Assembly: GCF_004101865.1 (NCBI RefSeq) | Contig: NZ_CP026118.1 | Coordinates: 806,001 to 870,000, forward strand | From: Halobacillus litoralis | Lineage (GTDB): Bacteria; Bacillota; Bacilli; Bacillales; Halobacillaceae | Direction: 5' to 3' | DNA: 64,000 nt | In this document: positions 49,858 to 57,406 of the stretch, in pieces | Numbering within the stretch: position 1 is the stretch's first letter | Layout of the letters: each line of letters begins with the position of its first letter | Position numbers and translations under genes: made by a program | Notes under the pieces: generated by a model | What the model was told of the DNA's origin: nothing | The model's input: the letters and a program-made list of their open reading frames with translations, nothing else | Databases searched by the model: none

Positions 49858-50202
49858 TCATAGTTGCTCTTTTTCACTGGATAATTCCATTAAAAACGGA
49901 GAGGTCAAACTAAGCAGGGTTATACCTAGAATGAAAAAAATTATATACAAAACGATTGGAACAGCTGTATTATTAAAAACCCAAATTAAACTGAATGCAA
50001 TAATGATGGAAAGCACGGCATGTTTGCATTGAGATTTTTCTGATAAATACTGTCTATGGCCGCAATACTTACATACAATCCTGGACTTTAACTTCATTTG
50101 TTGCTTCATTGCCTGAGACCAAGACCATTTACTGTTACACATTCGGCAAGTGGGCACTTTATAACCTCTCCCCTTGTTTATGTCTTTTTCTTTTTTACTC
50201 AT
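49858..50202 (-). CDS. CxxC-20-CxxC zinc-ribbon membrane protein
   Basis: 114 residues. Two Cys pairs, CRMC (19-22) and CKYC (44-47), are separated by about 21 residues including WSWSQAMKQ, the pattern of TIGR04104-type Bacillus proteins. Two hydrophobic helices (about 62-78 and 84-104) follow. The protein is probably a zinc-ribbon anchored in the membrane; its role is unknown. The ribosome site for ATG 50202 is weak. A 28-codon ORF lies just upstream. Confidence 0.72.
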   Translation of the reverse strand: MSKKEKDINKGRGYKVPTCRMCNSKWSWSQAMKQQMKLKSRIVCKYCGHRQYLSEKSQCKHAVLSIIIAFSLIWVFNNTAVPIVLYIIFFILGITLLSLTSPFLMELSSEKEQL

Positions 50203-50213
50203 TATCTCTTGTC

Positions 50214-50300
50214 TTATTTTCGGAGTGATGAGGAGATAGCTATAATAAATAATATAAAGAAAACCAAACCGACTCCAAGCAGAATATTTAACAAGCTCAT
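50214..50300 (-). CDS. 28-residue membrane peptide
   Basis: ATG at 50300 with AGGGGGT upstream encodes MSLLNILLGVGLVFFILFII followed by AISSSLRK, a single helix with a basic end. The stop is 11 nt before the ATG of the zinc-ribbon gene, so it may be the first gene of that operon. Very short; supported only by ribosome site and composition. Confidence 0.4.
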   Translation of the reverse strand: MSLLNILLGVGLVFFILFIIAISSSLRK

Positions 50301-50560
50301 GCTCTACCCCCTAGAAAATTTTCGCCATCATAAAATCTATATATTTAATTTTTTCTAAATAATAAAACCAAACACAAAAATTCCGGGCCAACTTATCCAA
50401 GTCAAAGGTGCCACTATAATTATATCAATATCTATTACCATATATTAATTTACATACGAATAAGGCGGATATTAGTTTCAAAAAATTTCCTACCTTATCT
50501 CCTGAAATTTAATCGTCTAATGAGTTAATTGAGCCAATCAGAGAAAGACTTTATTATTTA
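50301..50560. other. Intergenic, no gene seen
   Basis: AT-rich divergent spacer between the membrane peptide and the ECF sigma gene. I see no ORF or repeat here beyond the candidate ECF promoter just downstream. Confidence 0.5.
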
Positions 50561-50590
50561 TGAAACTTTAACTAAGAGATAATAGTCATA
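50561..50590 (+). promoter_or_regulatory. Candidate ECF-type promoter
   Basis: TGAAACTTT at 50561-50569 resembles the ECF -35 (TGAAAC), and GTCATAAT near 50585 could be the -10, with about 18 nt between. It is 24-53 nt upstream of the sigma factor start, consistent with autoregulation. The -10 match is weak. Confidence 0.4.
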
Positions 50591-50613
50591 ATGGTGTAAA
50601 GGGAGGGAGAACA

Positions 50614-51168
50614 TTGAAGGAAAAAGCCGAGGAAGACATAAAGGATCTGACAAACGAAGGAAAACAATCCTTTTTAAATGAATTAATGGAATCTCATTCC
50701 AAGAAAGTTTACTTATTAGCGTATTCTTATGTGAAAGATCAAGGAACCGCAGAAGATATCGCTCAAGACGTATTCATAAAGTGTTTTCGATATATGGACC
50801 GATTCCGGGGGGAAGCCGCTATCTCATCCTGGCTTTACAGAATTACAGTGAATCGATCTAAAGATGTTCTTAGAAGGAATAAACTTGCAAAATTAAAATA
50901 TCCCCTTAATTACTTTGATAAAGAACACCAATCAGAAAGTACTGAACAGACATACATAAAACAAAATCAGAGAGAACGGGTTCTCCAAGCTGTGATGACC
51001 TTGCCAATAAAGTACCGCGAAGTACTTGTTCTTTTTTACTTTTATGATCAAAAAATCGAAGACATAAGCATGACCTTAGAAGAAAAGGAAAACACCATTA
51101 AAACTCGACTTGCCCGAGGGAGAGAAAAGCTGAAAACCCATCCTATGATTCAAGAAAGGATGATATAA
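50614..51168 (+). CDS. ECF-subfamily RNA polymerase sigma factor
   Basis: 184 residues from a TTG with AAGGGAGGG upstream. Sigma region 2 (about 22-88) includes LAYSYVKDQGTAEDIAQDVF and FRGEAAISSWLYRITVNRSK; region 4 (about 115-170) includes PIKYREVLVLFYFYDQKIED and the helix-turn-helix ENTIKTRLARGREKL. It directs RNA polymerase to stress-type promoters. The next gene begins immediately after its stop codon and probably encodes the membrane anti-sigma factor. The likely -35 (TGAAAC) upstream suggests self-activation. Confidence 0.88.
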   Translation: MKEKAEEDIKDLTNEGKQSFLNELMESHSKKVYLLAYSYVKDQGTAEDIAQDVFIKCFRYMDRFRGEAAISSWLYRITVNRSKDVLRRNKLAKLKYPLNYFDKEHQSESTEQTYIKQNQRERVLQAVMTLPIKYREVLVLFYFYDQKIEDISMTLEEKENTIKTRLARGREKLKTHPMIQERMI

Positions 51169-52467
51169 ATGGGCGATATGTTCAAAGAAACAAAAGATCA
51201 TTATGAGAAAAATTTCTATGATGATCACATCCATAACCGAATAAAAAAATCCGTGAATGAAGAGATTCAGAAAGATAGCCGAAAGAATACAAAGGTCTAT
51301 TATTTTGCTGGGGCTGCGGTACTATTTTTAAGCATTCTTATAGGAGCATCACTTTCATTTCCTACCATTTCAAATGTTATGGCAAAATTCCCTGTGATAG
51401 GATCCATATATGAATCAAAAGAGGTGGACCCTATAAGTGCTGATATAAAAGAACTTTTGGAATCTGAAGGTTATAGAGTTCGTTCAATTAGCTTTAACGT
51501 TTTAGATAAAACATATGAAATCAGCATTCCCGGGAGCGATATTTACTTTGATGAAGTAAACAAGAAAATTGAAAGCCTGGTTGAGGACCTCTTTGAGGCA
51601 AAAGGTTTGGACGCATATAAAGTGAATGTTGTTCCATATACTGGGGTTGATAAAGCGCAATATCCAGAGAAAGTTACAAAGAATCAGAAGATGTTGAATG
51701 AGGAAAAACAAATCAAAGAAAAACTTGCAAATCTAGGGCATTCAACAGGATTAGCTTTTTACCTTCCTAATGAAAAGGTGTTTACTGTCGGTATCAAAAC
51801 TGAAAAAGAAATTTTACAGCATACACATTCGGAAGTGAAGCAGCAAGTTTCCGAGATTCTTCAATCGTTTAGTAGGGATAATTATGAGGTGGAAGTTTTC
51901 CGCTATATTGAGAATACATCCATTGAGAAAGCTTCCTACGATACTTGGAGCCAATTCCCATACTCAGTTGGAAGAAAAAGTGATATTGTGAATAGTTATC
52001 TAGAAGAAGCAATAGGTACTAAAGGACAATTATCAACTGCTTTGGGCTCTAATAGACTAACAGTATATGCCGACACAAGAAAAACTGATGTCGATGCTTT
52101 AATAGCTGAGCTTCCCGAAAAAATAGAAACGGTTAACTTTGGTACATTTAACATCGACGTAAGAGTACTGGGTGGGGGGCCAACAAATGAGACGATATCT
52201 CTTAAAATCGCAAGAAAACTTACGATTGCTTTAGCAGGTCAACAAGATTTGCATGTGAAAAATGTTGGGGCTTCTTATGAGAACAACAATTTTCAAATAT
52301 ACGTGAATACCTCGTTGGATAATAAAGATAAAAGCAAGGAAATTATAGTCAATATAGAGAATCAGATTCAAGAATTCTTTAGTTCCAAAGAAGGAAAAGA
52401 TTCTCTTCAACATAATGATTACAAGATCCACTTTAAGGATAAAAATGGGGAAATACTTTCACCATGA
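51169..52467 (+). CDS. DUF4030-containing membrane protein, probable anti-sigma factor
   Basis: 432 residues. A short cytosolic N-terminus (1-42, charged, likely sigma-binding) is followed by one helix at about 44-66 and a long extracellular region with repeated alpha-beta units. In these units the I-K-E-L-L-E-S-E-G-Y and I-K-E-K-L-A-N-L-G-H-S motifs recur, as in DUF4030 proteins. The gene abuts the sigma factor stop, the usual position of an anti-sigma factor. The signal sensed outside is unknown. A terminator follows. Confidence 0.78.
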   Translation: MGDMFKETKDHYEKNFYDDHIHNRIKKSVNEEIQKDSRKNTKVYYFAGAAVLFLSILIGASLSFPTISNVMAKFPVIGSIYESKEVDPISADIKELLESEGYRVRSISFNVLDKTYEISIPGSDIYFDEVNKKIESLVEDLFEAKGLDAYKVNVVPYTGVDKAQYPEKVTKNQKMLNEEKQIKEKLANLGHSTGLAFYLPNEKVFTVGIKTEKEILQHTHSEVKQQVSEILQSFSRDNYEVEVFRYIENTSIEKASYDTWSQFPYSVGRKSDIVNSYLEEAIGTKGQLSTALGSNRLTVYADTRKTDVDALIAELPEKIETVNFGTFNIDVRVLGGGPTNETISLKIARKLTIALAGQQDLHVKNVGASYENNNFQIYVNTSLDNKDKSKEIIVNIENQIQEFFSSKEGKDSLQHNDYKIHFKDKNGEILSP

Positions 52468-52506
52468 TGCCTTGAGAACCAGAGTAGATACCTAATGTGA
52501 ATTTAA

Positions 52507-52550
52507 AGCCCTCAGGAACACAACATTTTTCATTTGTGTTTCTGAGGGCT
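52507..52550 (+). terminator. Terminator after the ECF/anti-sigma pair
   Basis: AGCCCTCAGGAACACA and TGTGTTTCTGAGGGCT are complementary over about 16 bp with mostly A-T loop bases; ATTCTCATT follows. Confidence 0.7.
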
Positions 52551-52613
52551 ATTCTCATTCCTTGATCTGTGAATTCTGCAATGATGCGTATTATGTGACA
52601 TGTACGATTAAGC

Positions 52614-52652
52614 AAAAAAGAGAACGCCCCTTCTCCAGGAATTACGCTCTCT
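52614..52652 (-). terminator. Terminator of the galactitol-type PTS operon
   Basis: On the minus strand AGAGAGCG and CGTTCTCT pair around an 18-nt loop, followed by a run of T residues, about 20 nt past the end of gatD. Confidence 0.65.
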
Positions 52653-52673
52653 TCTCAAGTAACCTTCATATAC

Positions 52674-53717
52674 TTATGGGTAGAAAAGTACTTTAACATA
52701 GTCCTCATTATGTTGGATCAGCTTTTGAAAAGTGTCCGGCCCCTTCTCTAATGGTAAACGATGTGAGATCATCGGCTTGATGTTCAACTGTCCAGTACTC
52801 ATATAATAAAGAGTGGAACTCCATTCTTTGCCAGGAAACGGCGAGGAAATTGCATTCCAGGAGCCGATGATTTTCAATTCGTTCCGGACAATCTTTTCAA
52901 AATAAAAACGTTCCATATCAATTTGAGCATAGGGAATGCCCATGTAGAGCACTTCTCCTCCTTTTTTAGGCAGAGCAAGGATTTGTTCTGAAGTTATCGG
53001 TGACCCGGCACATTCCACGGCTAGATCGACTCCAAGCTGCTCCGTTGCTTCAGCTACCTGCTGATGGGCTGGACCATTTTTCGGGTTGACCTTGCTATCC
53101 GCCCCTACTTTGTCCGCAACCTCCAGCTTTCTATCATCGATATCAATTGCAATTACTTTTTTTGCCCCGAAAATCTTTGCCCATTGAATGGCCAATAAGC
53201 CAATACTTCCACAGCCCATGATGGCTACAGTCGCACCAGGGTGAATGCTCGTACGATAGAATCCGTGTGCGACAACGGAAGATGGTTCAATCATTGCAGC
53301 CGTATCGTAGTCCACATTATCAGGAAGAGGAAGGACATGCCTGGCAGGTAAATGAACAAACTCAGCATAAGCACCAGGATGGCGTGCGCCTATGACAGTA
53401 AGCTTTTCACATTGTGATAAGTTTCCTTTTAAACAGCTATGGCATTCCCCACAGTAAAAGGTCGGACAGCCGGTAACGCGGTCTCCTACTTTAATGCCTT
53501 CGACAGCTGGTCCTATTTCTGCCACTTCTCCAGCGAACTCATGACCAAATGTCATTCCTTCTACATACGGCCCCAGTTTTTTATATCTGGAAATATCCGA
53601 TCCGCATACACCCACGGCTTTCACCTTAATCACCACGTCGTCTGCTTTTTGAATGACTGGTACCGCTGTATCTTCAAATCTAATATCCTGTTCACCATAC
53701 AGGTTTAAAGTTTTCAT
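52674..53717 (-). CDS. gatD: Galactitol-1-phosphate 5-dehydrogenase-type zinc alcohol dehydrogenase
   Basis: 347 residues, medium-chain dehydrogenase. Catalytic zinc ligands C38, H59 and E60 (GVCGSD, GHEF); structural zinc cysteines C89, C92, C95, C103; Rossmann GCGSIG. Its position as the last gene of a galactitol-type PTS operon fits oxidation of galactitol-1-phosphate to tagatose-6-phosphate. AAAGGTG precedes the ATG. No tagatose-6-phosphate kinase or aldolase gene is in the operon, so those steps must be elsewhere or the polyol is another. The polyol specificity is inferred from neighbours. Confidence 0.83.
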   Translation of the reverse strand: MKTLNLYGEQDIRFEDTAVPVIQKADDVVIKVKAVGVCGSDISRYKKLGPYVEGMTFGHEFAGEVAEIGPAVEGIKVGDRVTGCPTFYCGECHSCLKGNLSQCEKLTVIGARHPGAYAEFVHLPARHVLPLPDNVDYDTAAMIEPSSVVAHGFYRTSIHPGATVAIMGCGSIGLLAIQWAKIFGAKKVIAIDIDDRKLEVADKVGADSKVNPKNGPAHQQVAEATEQLGVDLAVECAGSPITSEQILALPKKGGEVLYMGIPYAQIDMERFYFEKIVRNELKIIGSWNAISSPFPGKEWSSTLYYMSTGQLNIKPMISHRLPLEKGPDTFQKLIQHNEDYVKVLFYP

Positions 53718-53736
53718 CTTTTTTCACCTTTTTTCG

Positions 53737-53901
53737 TTACATAGATTCCGTTTCTTTTCCCTCTCGTTTATTCCCACTTGCTAGTTTGTAGAGTGCTGCT
53801 CCTATGACTACCGAATTAAATACCATTTGGTGTTCAAAATAAAACTCCCCAATGGCCCGCATAGGCCCCAGCATGAATTCTAAAAAGATATCTACCATCA
53901 T
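53737..53901 (-). CDS. 54-residue protein inside the PTS operon, unknown
   Basis: Two adjacent ATG codons at 53901/53898 follow a GAGG site. The sequence begins MMVDIFLEFMLGPMRAIGEF, continues YFEHQMVFNSVVIGAALYKL and ends in a charged tail SGNKREGKETESM. It has one moderately hydrophobic helix (about 27-41) and an amphipathic N-terminus. It sits with 16- and 19-nt gaps between two dehydrogenase genes, so it is translated as part of the operon. I know of no family; a membrane-associated helper of EIIC or the dehydrogenases is conceivable but unproven. Confidence 0.6.
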   Translation of the reverse strand: MMVDIFLEFMLGPMRAIGEFYFEHQMVFNSVVIGAALYKLASGNKREGKETESM

Positions 53902-53917
53902 TAAAACCTCATTTCTT

Positions 53918-54949
53918 TTACTCGACAGGAGTCAATAAAACTTTAATGGCTTCCCCGCTTTTGATTGCCTTGTAAGCATCTTCCCAGTGTGTAATCGGAT
54001 ACTCATGAGTGACAAGCGATTGAGCGTTCACTCGACCAAAGTTCATCAATTCGAGAGAAGGTTCCCAATCGGCTGATTTTTGACTTCGGCTTCCGACCAC
54101 TCTGATTTCTTTTTGAATAATCTTTTCAAGGTCAAAAGATACTTCCGGGCTAGGAAAGATTCCGACTTGGCCATATTGTCCTTTTTTCTTTAACAAATCC
54201 AAGGCTTGATTAGCTGCTGGGACGGCGCCTGAACATTCAAACACCACATCGGCTCCGTATCCATCCGTCAGCTTATGAACCAAATCTTTAAGGTTTTGTT
54301 CTTGAATATTAATTGCATAATCTATTCCTAATTCTTCCGCTTTGTTCAGTCGGATTTGATCGTTGGACAATCCGGCGATGATCACTCTTGCTCCTCTGCT
54401 TTTTGCTACTTGAGCTGTAAATAACCCGATCGGTCCGGGACCAATTACAACGACGACGTCTCCCTCATTGATTTCTGTCTTTGCCACTGCATGATGGGTG
54501 CAGGCAAGCGGCTCGGTCATAGCAGCAGATCGATCATCAACGTGTGGCGGAAGAAGGTGGACGCTTTCTTTCCTGGCAATCAGATATTTGGCAAACCCAC
54601 CATCCTGCTGGGTTCCAAGCCCCTTCCTGTGATTACAAAGGTTATAGTCACCATTTTGGCAGTACTTACATTCGCCACATACATAAAATGTCGTTTCAGA
54701 TGTTACACGGTCACCAATGTTGAATTCCGTTACTCCCTTCCCCACATCAACGACAACACCGGAGAATTCATGGCCTAAGGTGACAGGTACATTCACTTTG
54801 TAATGTCCTTCGTAAGTATGAATGTCCGACCCGCAAACCCCAGCGTATTTCACCTCTATTTTCACTTGATGCTCGCCCACAATCGGCTCCTGCTTTTCCT
54901 GGATTTCCAGATTTCCGAACCCAAGCTCTGTTTTAACGAGTGCTTTCAA
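53918..54949 (-). CDS. Zinc-dependent polyol dehydrogenase
   Basis: 343 residues from the TTG at 54949 (GGAGGG upstream); an ATG at 54976 overlaps the EIIC stop but has no site. Medium-chain dehydrogenase with C39, H60 and E61 at the catalytic zinc, structural cysteines in VCGECKYCQNGDYNLC and Rossmann GPGPIG. It is a paralogue of gatD two genes downstream with similar layout but well diverged. Two dehydrogenases in one polyol PTS operon suggest two related sugar alcohols or successive oxidation steps. Confidence 0.82.
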   Translation of the reverse strand: MKALVKTELGFGNLEIQEKQEPIVGEHQVKIEVKYAGVCGSDIHTYEGHYKVNVPVTLGHEFSGVVVDVGKGVTEFNIGDRVTSETTFYVCGECKYCQNGDYNLCNHRKGLGTQQDGGFAKYLIARKESVHLLPPHVDDRSAAMTEPLACTHHAVAKTEINEGDVVVVIGPGPIGLFTAQVAKSRGARVIIAGLSNDQIRLNKAEELGIDYAINIQEQNLKDLVHKLTDGYGADVVFECSGAVPAANQALDLLKKKGQYGQVGIFPSPEVSFDLEKIIQKEIRVVGSRSQKSADWEPSLELMNFGRVNAQSLVTHEYPITHWEDAYKAIKSGEAIKVLLTPVE

Positions 54950-54972
54950 GGCTATCCCTCCTATAGTACGAG

Positions 54973-56232
54973 TCAATTAAACAAGCTGAAGACTTTGAAT
55001 ATGATCCAGTTGACCAGATTTCCACCCTGGTCAATGCTTGAAATCTTTGCAGACCCTTCCGGCATTTCGAAGTCCGCATTGAACGCCATTTCTGTGAAAA
55101 TTGGTGCTACATCTGTCGCCATATAGAGAGATAGGGCAATCATCAAAGTTCCTACTATGACGGAGTGGACGATATTCCCTCGAGCCGCTCCCACAATGAA
55201 TGCGACAACAAATGGAATCGTAGCCAAGTCACCAAAAGGCAACAACGCGTTTCCTGGTAGAATAACAGCTAAAAGAACCGTGATTGGCACAAGAATTAAC
55301 GCTGTTGAAATTACAGCCGGGTGACCTAGGGCAACAGCGGCATCTAAACCGATATAAATTTCCCGATCACCAAAGCGTTTGGACAGCCATTGACGAGCCG
55401 ATTCAGAGACAGGCATCAACCCTTCCATAAGAATCTTGACCATGCGAGGCATCAGCACCATAACAGCTGCCATCGCCATTCCAATCTCTATGACTTCTCC
55501 TGCACTGTAGCCGGCGAGAATTCCAATCGCTGCACCTAAAAACAGACCAATGAAAATAGATTCCCCGAAGATTCCAAAACGCTTTTGAATGGTGTCCGGG
55601 TCAGCGTTCCAATTTTTAATGCCGGGCACTTTATTCAGCCACCTGACTAATATAATTCCAGGTGCATATGAAATCGTACTTCCTGTTGCAATGGAAACAC
55701 CCGGCAAGTCGAAAAATTCACTAACCATAGGGGCTGTCCAATCCGCTACTTTAAGACAAACGATTTGGAAGATCACCGCAGCAATCAACCCTTGGACAAT
55801 GCTACCGGAAACGGCATAAACCATAGCAGCCATAAATGTATAATGCCAAAAATTCCATATATCAACGTTCATTGTTTTCGTCGTTTTCGTAAGCAGCATG
55901 ATCACATTAACTACAAGCCCTAAAGGGATGATGAATGCAGCAACGGCAGAAGCCCAGGCTATCGAGGATGAAGCTGGCCATCCTACGTCAATTACATTCA
56001 AATTCACTCCTAAACGGTCTACCATCCCTTGTGCAGCAGGCCCAAGGTTATTAACCAGCAAATCTACCACTAAGAATATACCGACAAAAGCTACACCTAT
56101 CGTCAGTCCAGACCGAAATGCTTTTCCTGGTTTCTGTCCGAACAATAAACCTAAAAAGAAGATGGCAACCGGCAAAATAACTGTTGCCCCTAAATCTAAA
56201 AACCCTTGTACGATGTCGACGAAACCTTGCAT
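54973..56232 (-). CDS. gatC: PTS galactitol-type EIIC permease
   Basis: 419 residues, about twelve hydrophobic segments, of the PTS galactitol (GatC) family. Characteristic pieces are the start FVDIVQGFLDLGATVILPVA, DIWNFWHYTFMAAMVYAVSG, PGVSIATGSTISYAPGIILV and IYIGLDAAVALGHPAVIS. It forms the membrane channel that takes up the polyol while it is phosphorylated by EIIB. GGGAGGA precedes the ATG. It is encoded between the two EIIB genes and the dehydrogenases. Confidence 0.87.
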   Translation of the reverse strand: MQGFVDIVQGFLDLGATVILPVAIFFLGLLFGQKPGKAFRSGLTIGVAFVGIFLVVDLLVNNLGPAAQGMVDRLGVNLNVIDVGWPASSSIAWASAVAAFIIPLGLVVNVIMLLTKTTKTMNVDIWNFWHYTFMAAMVYAVSGSIVQGLIAAVIFQIVCLKVADWTAPMVSEFFDLPGVSIATGSTISYAPGIILVRWLNKVPGIKNWNADPDTIQKRFGIFGESIFIGLFLGAAIGILAGYSAGEVIEIGMAMAAVMVLMPRMVKILMEGLMPVSESARQWLSKRFGDREIYIGLDAAVALGHPAVISTALILVPITVLLAVILPGNALLPFGDLATIPFVVAFIVGAARGNIVHSVIVGTLMIALSLYMATDVAPIFTEMAFNADFEMPEGSAKISSIDQGGNLVNWIIFKVFSLFN

Positions 56233-56274
56233 GAATAATCCTCCCTCATTCTTTCAGTTGACCAGACTCATTCA

Positions 56275-56559
56275 TTATTTTGTAAGTTCTTCAAGTATTT
56301 CTTTTTTCGTATCCTCCGTACCGATCCCAGTTAAAAACGAACGAGCATTGATCACTGGAAATGGATAATCTTTTTGCGTCATCGCAGTTGTGACCAATAG
56401 GTCTGCAGTGTCGACATATCCCCCTACTTCTGAAATCTTGATTTGTACGAGATCTAAACTCAGATTATTCTCTTCAGCCATCTCTTCGATTGCTCCATTC
56501 ACTACTGTAGACGTTGCAATACCTGCCCCACACGCCACTAATACTTGCTTCTTTGCCAT
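56275..56559 (-). CDS. gatB: PTS galactitol-type EIIB, copy 1
   Basis: 94 residues; phosphorylated Cys10 in VACGAGIATSTVV. Small cytosolic phosphocarrier that accepts phosphate from EIIA and passes it to the sugar in EIIC. It is 89% identical (84 of 94 residues) to the product of the adjacent gene at 56597-56881; differences cluster in residues 29-47 and the last five positions. Its own AGGAGAG site is present. The tandem arrangement points to a recent duplication that both copies survived. Confidence 0.87.
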   Translation of the reverse strand: MAKKQVLVACGAGIATSTVVNGAIEEMAEENNLSLDLVQIKISEVGGYVDTADLLVTTAMTQKDYPFPVINARSFLTGIGTEDTKKEILEELTK

Positions 56560-56596
56560 AAATATCTCTCCTTTAATTTTCGTAGTTTCAGAATGT

Positions 56597-56881
56597 TTAT
56601 TTTTGAAGCGCTGTCAAAATTTCTTTCTTTGTATCCTCCGTGCCAATTCCAGTCAAGAAAGATCTTGCGTTAATAACCGGAAATGGATAGTCTTTTTGTG
56701 TCATAGCTGTAGTCACCAGCAAGTCTGCTGTATCGACATAACTTCCTACTTCAGCAATCTTTATCTGAGCGAGGTCTACATCCAAGTTGTGTTCTTTTGC
56801 CATCTCTTCAATTGCTCCGTTTACAACTGTGGATGTGGCAATGCCTGCACCGCACGCGACCAATACTTGTTTCTTCGCCAT
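56597..56881 (-). CDS. gatB: PTS galactitol-type EIIB, copy 2
   Basis: 94 residues with the same VACGAGIATS phosphorylation site (Cys10). It begins 2 nt after the EIIA stop and has its own AGGAGAG site. Both EIIB genes keep full-length frames, the active Cys and ribosome sites, so both are presumably made. Whether they differ in partner or dose is unknown. See the companion copy at 56275-56559. Confidence 0.87.
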   Translation of the reverse strand: MAKKQVLVACGAGIATSTVVNGAIEEMAKEHNLDVDLAQIKIAEVGSYVDTADLLVTTAMTQKDYPFPVINARSFLTGIGTEDTKKEILTALQK

Positions 56882-56883
56882 TT

Positions 56884-57369
56884 TTATTTCTCTCCTTCAA
56901 GTGCACCAAAGTCCAACTTTTCTTCCATTAGCTTTCTGATGCTTGTTTTATTTTTTTCATTCAAAATAGATACGAGTACATCTTCATTTTGGAAGACTTT
57001 CATCAGCTGTTGCAGCAACGATAACTGAGAATGGGCTTCATCCATAGCTAACATAAAAACGATTTGGACTGGGATCGTTTCCTTATCATCACCCATGACT
57101 CCAAAATCAACTGTATTTTTCAGGATACCCATACTTATCGTTTTCCGGTTGACGTGCTCCACATCTGTGTGTGGAATAGCAACCGCTACTCCAGCCGTCG
57201 GAAGTCCTGTAGCATATTCTTTTTCCCGGGCGATGATCGCTTGTATAAAAGAATCTTTCACTAATGCTTGTTTTTCAAGATTCCGGCCCATCTGATCTAA
57301 TACATCTTCTTTTGTATTCGCCTCTACACCAAGTAGAATGACGGACTCATTAAAGTAGATTTCACTCAT
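56884..57369 (-). CDS. gatA: PTS EIIA, fructose/galactitol type
   Basis: 161 residues if started at the ATG at 57369 (GTGGTG upstream). The frame is open to an ATG at 57414 that would overlap the regulator stop but lacks a site. The EIIA type 2 fold is shown by the phosphorylated His67 in AIPHTDVEHV and the Q-I-V-F-M-L-A region. It relays phosphate from HPr to EIIB. It is the second gene of the operon after the regulator. Confidence 0.83.
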   Translation of the reverse strand: MSEIYFNESVILLGVEANTKEDVLDQMGRNLEKQALVKDSFIQAIIAREKEYATGLPTAGVAVAIPHTDVEHVNRKTISMGILKNTVDFGVMGDDKETIPVQIVFMLAMDEAHSQLSLLQQLMKVFQNEDVLVSILNEKNKTSIRKLMEEKLDFGALEGEK

Positions 57370-57406
57370 AATATTCACCACATTATTCATAATATTGTTG
57401 CTGCAT

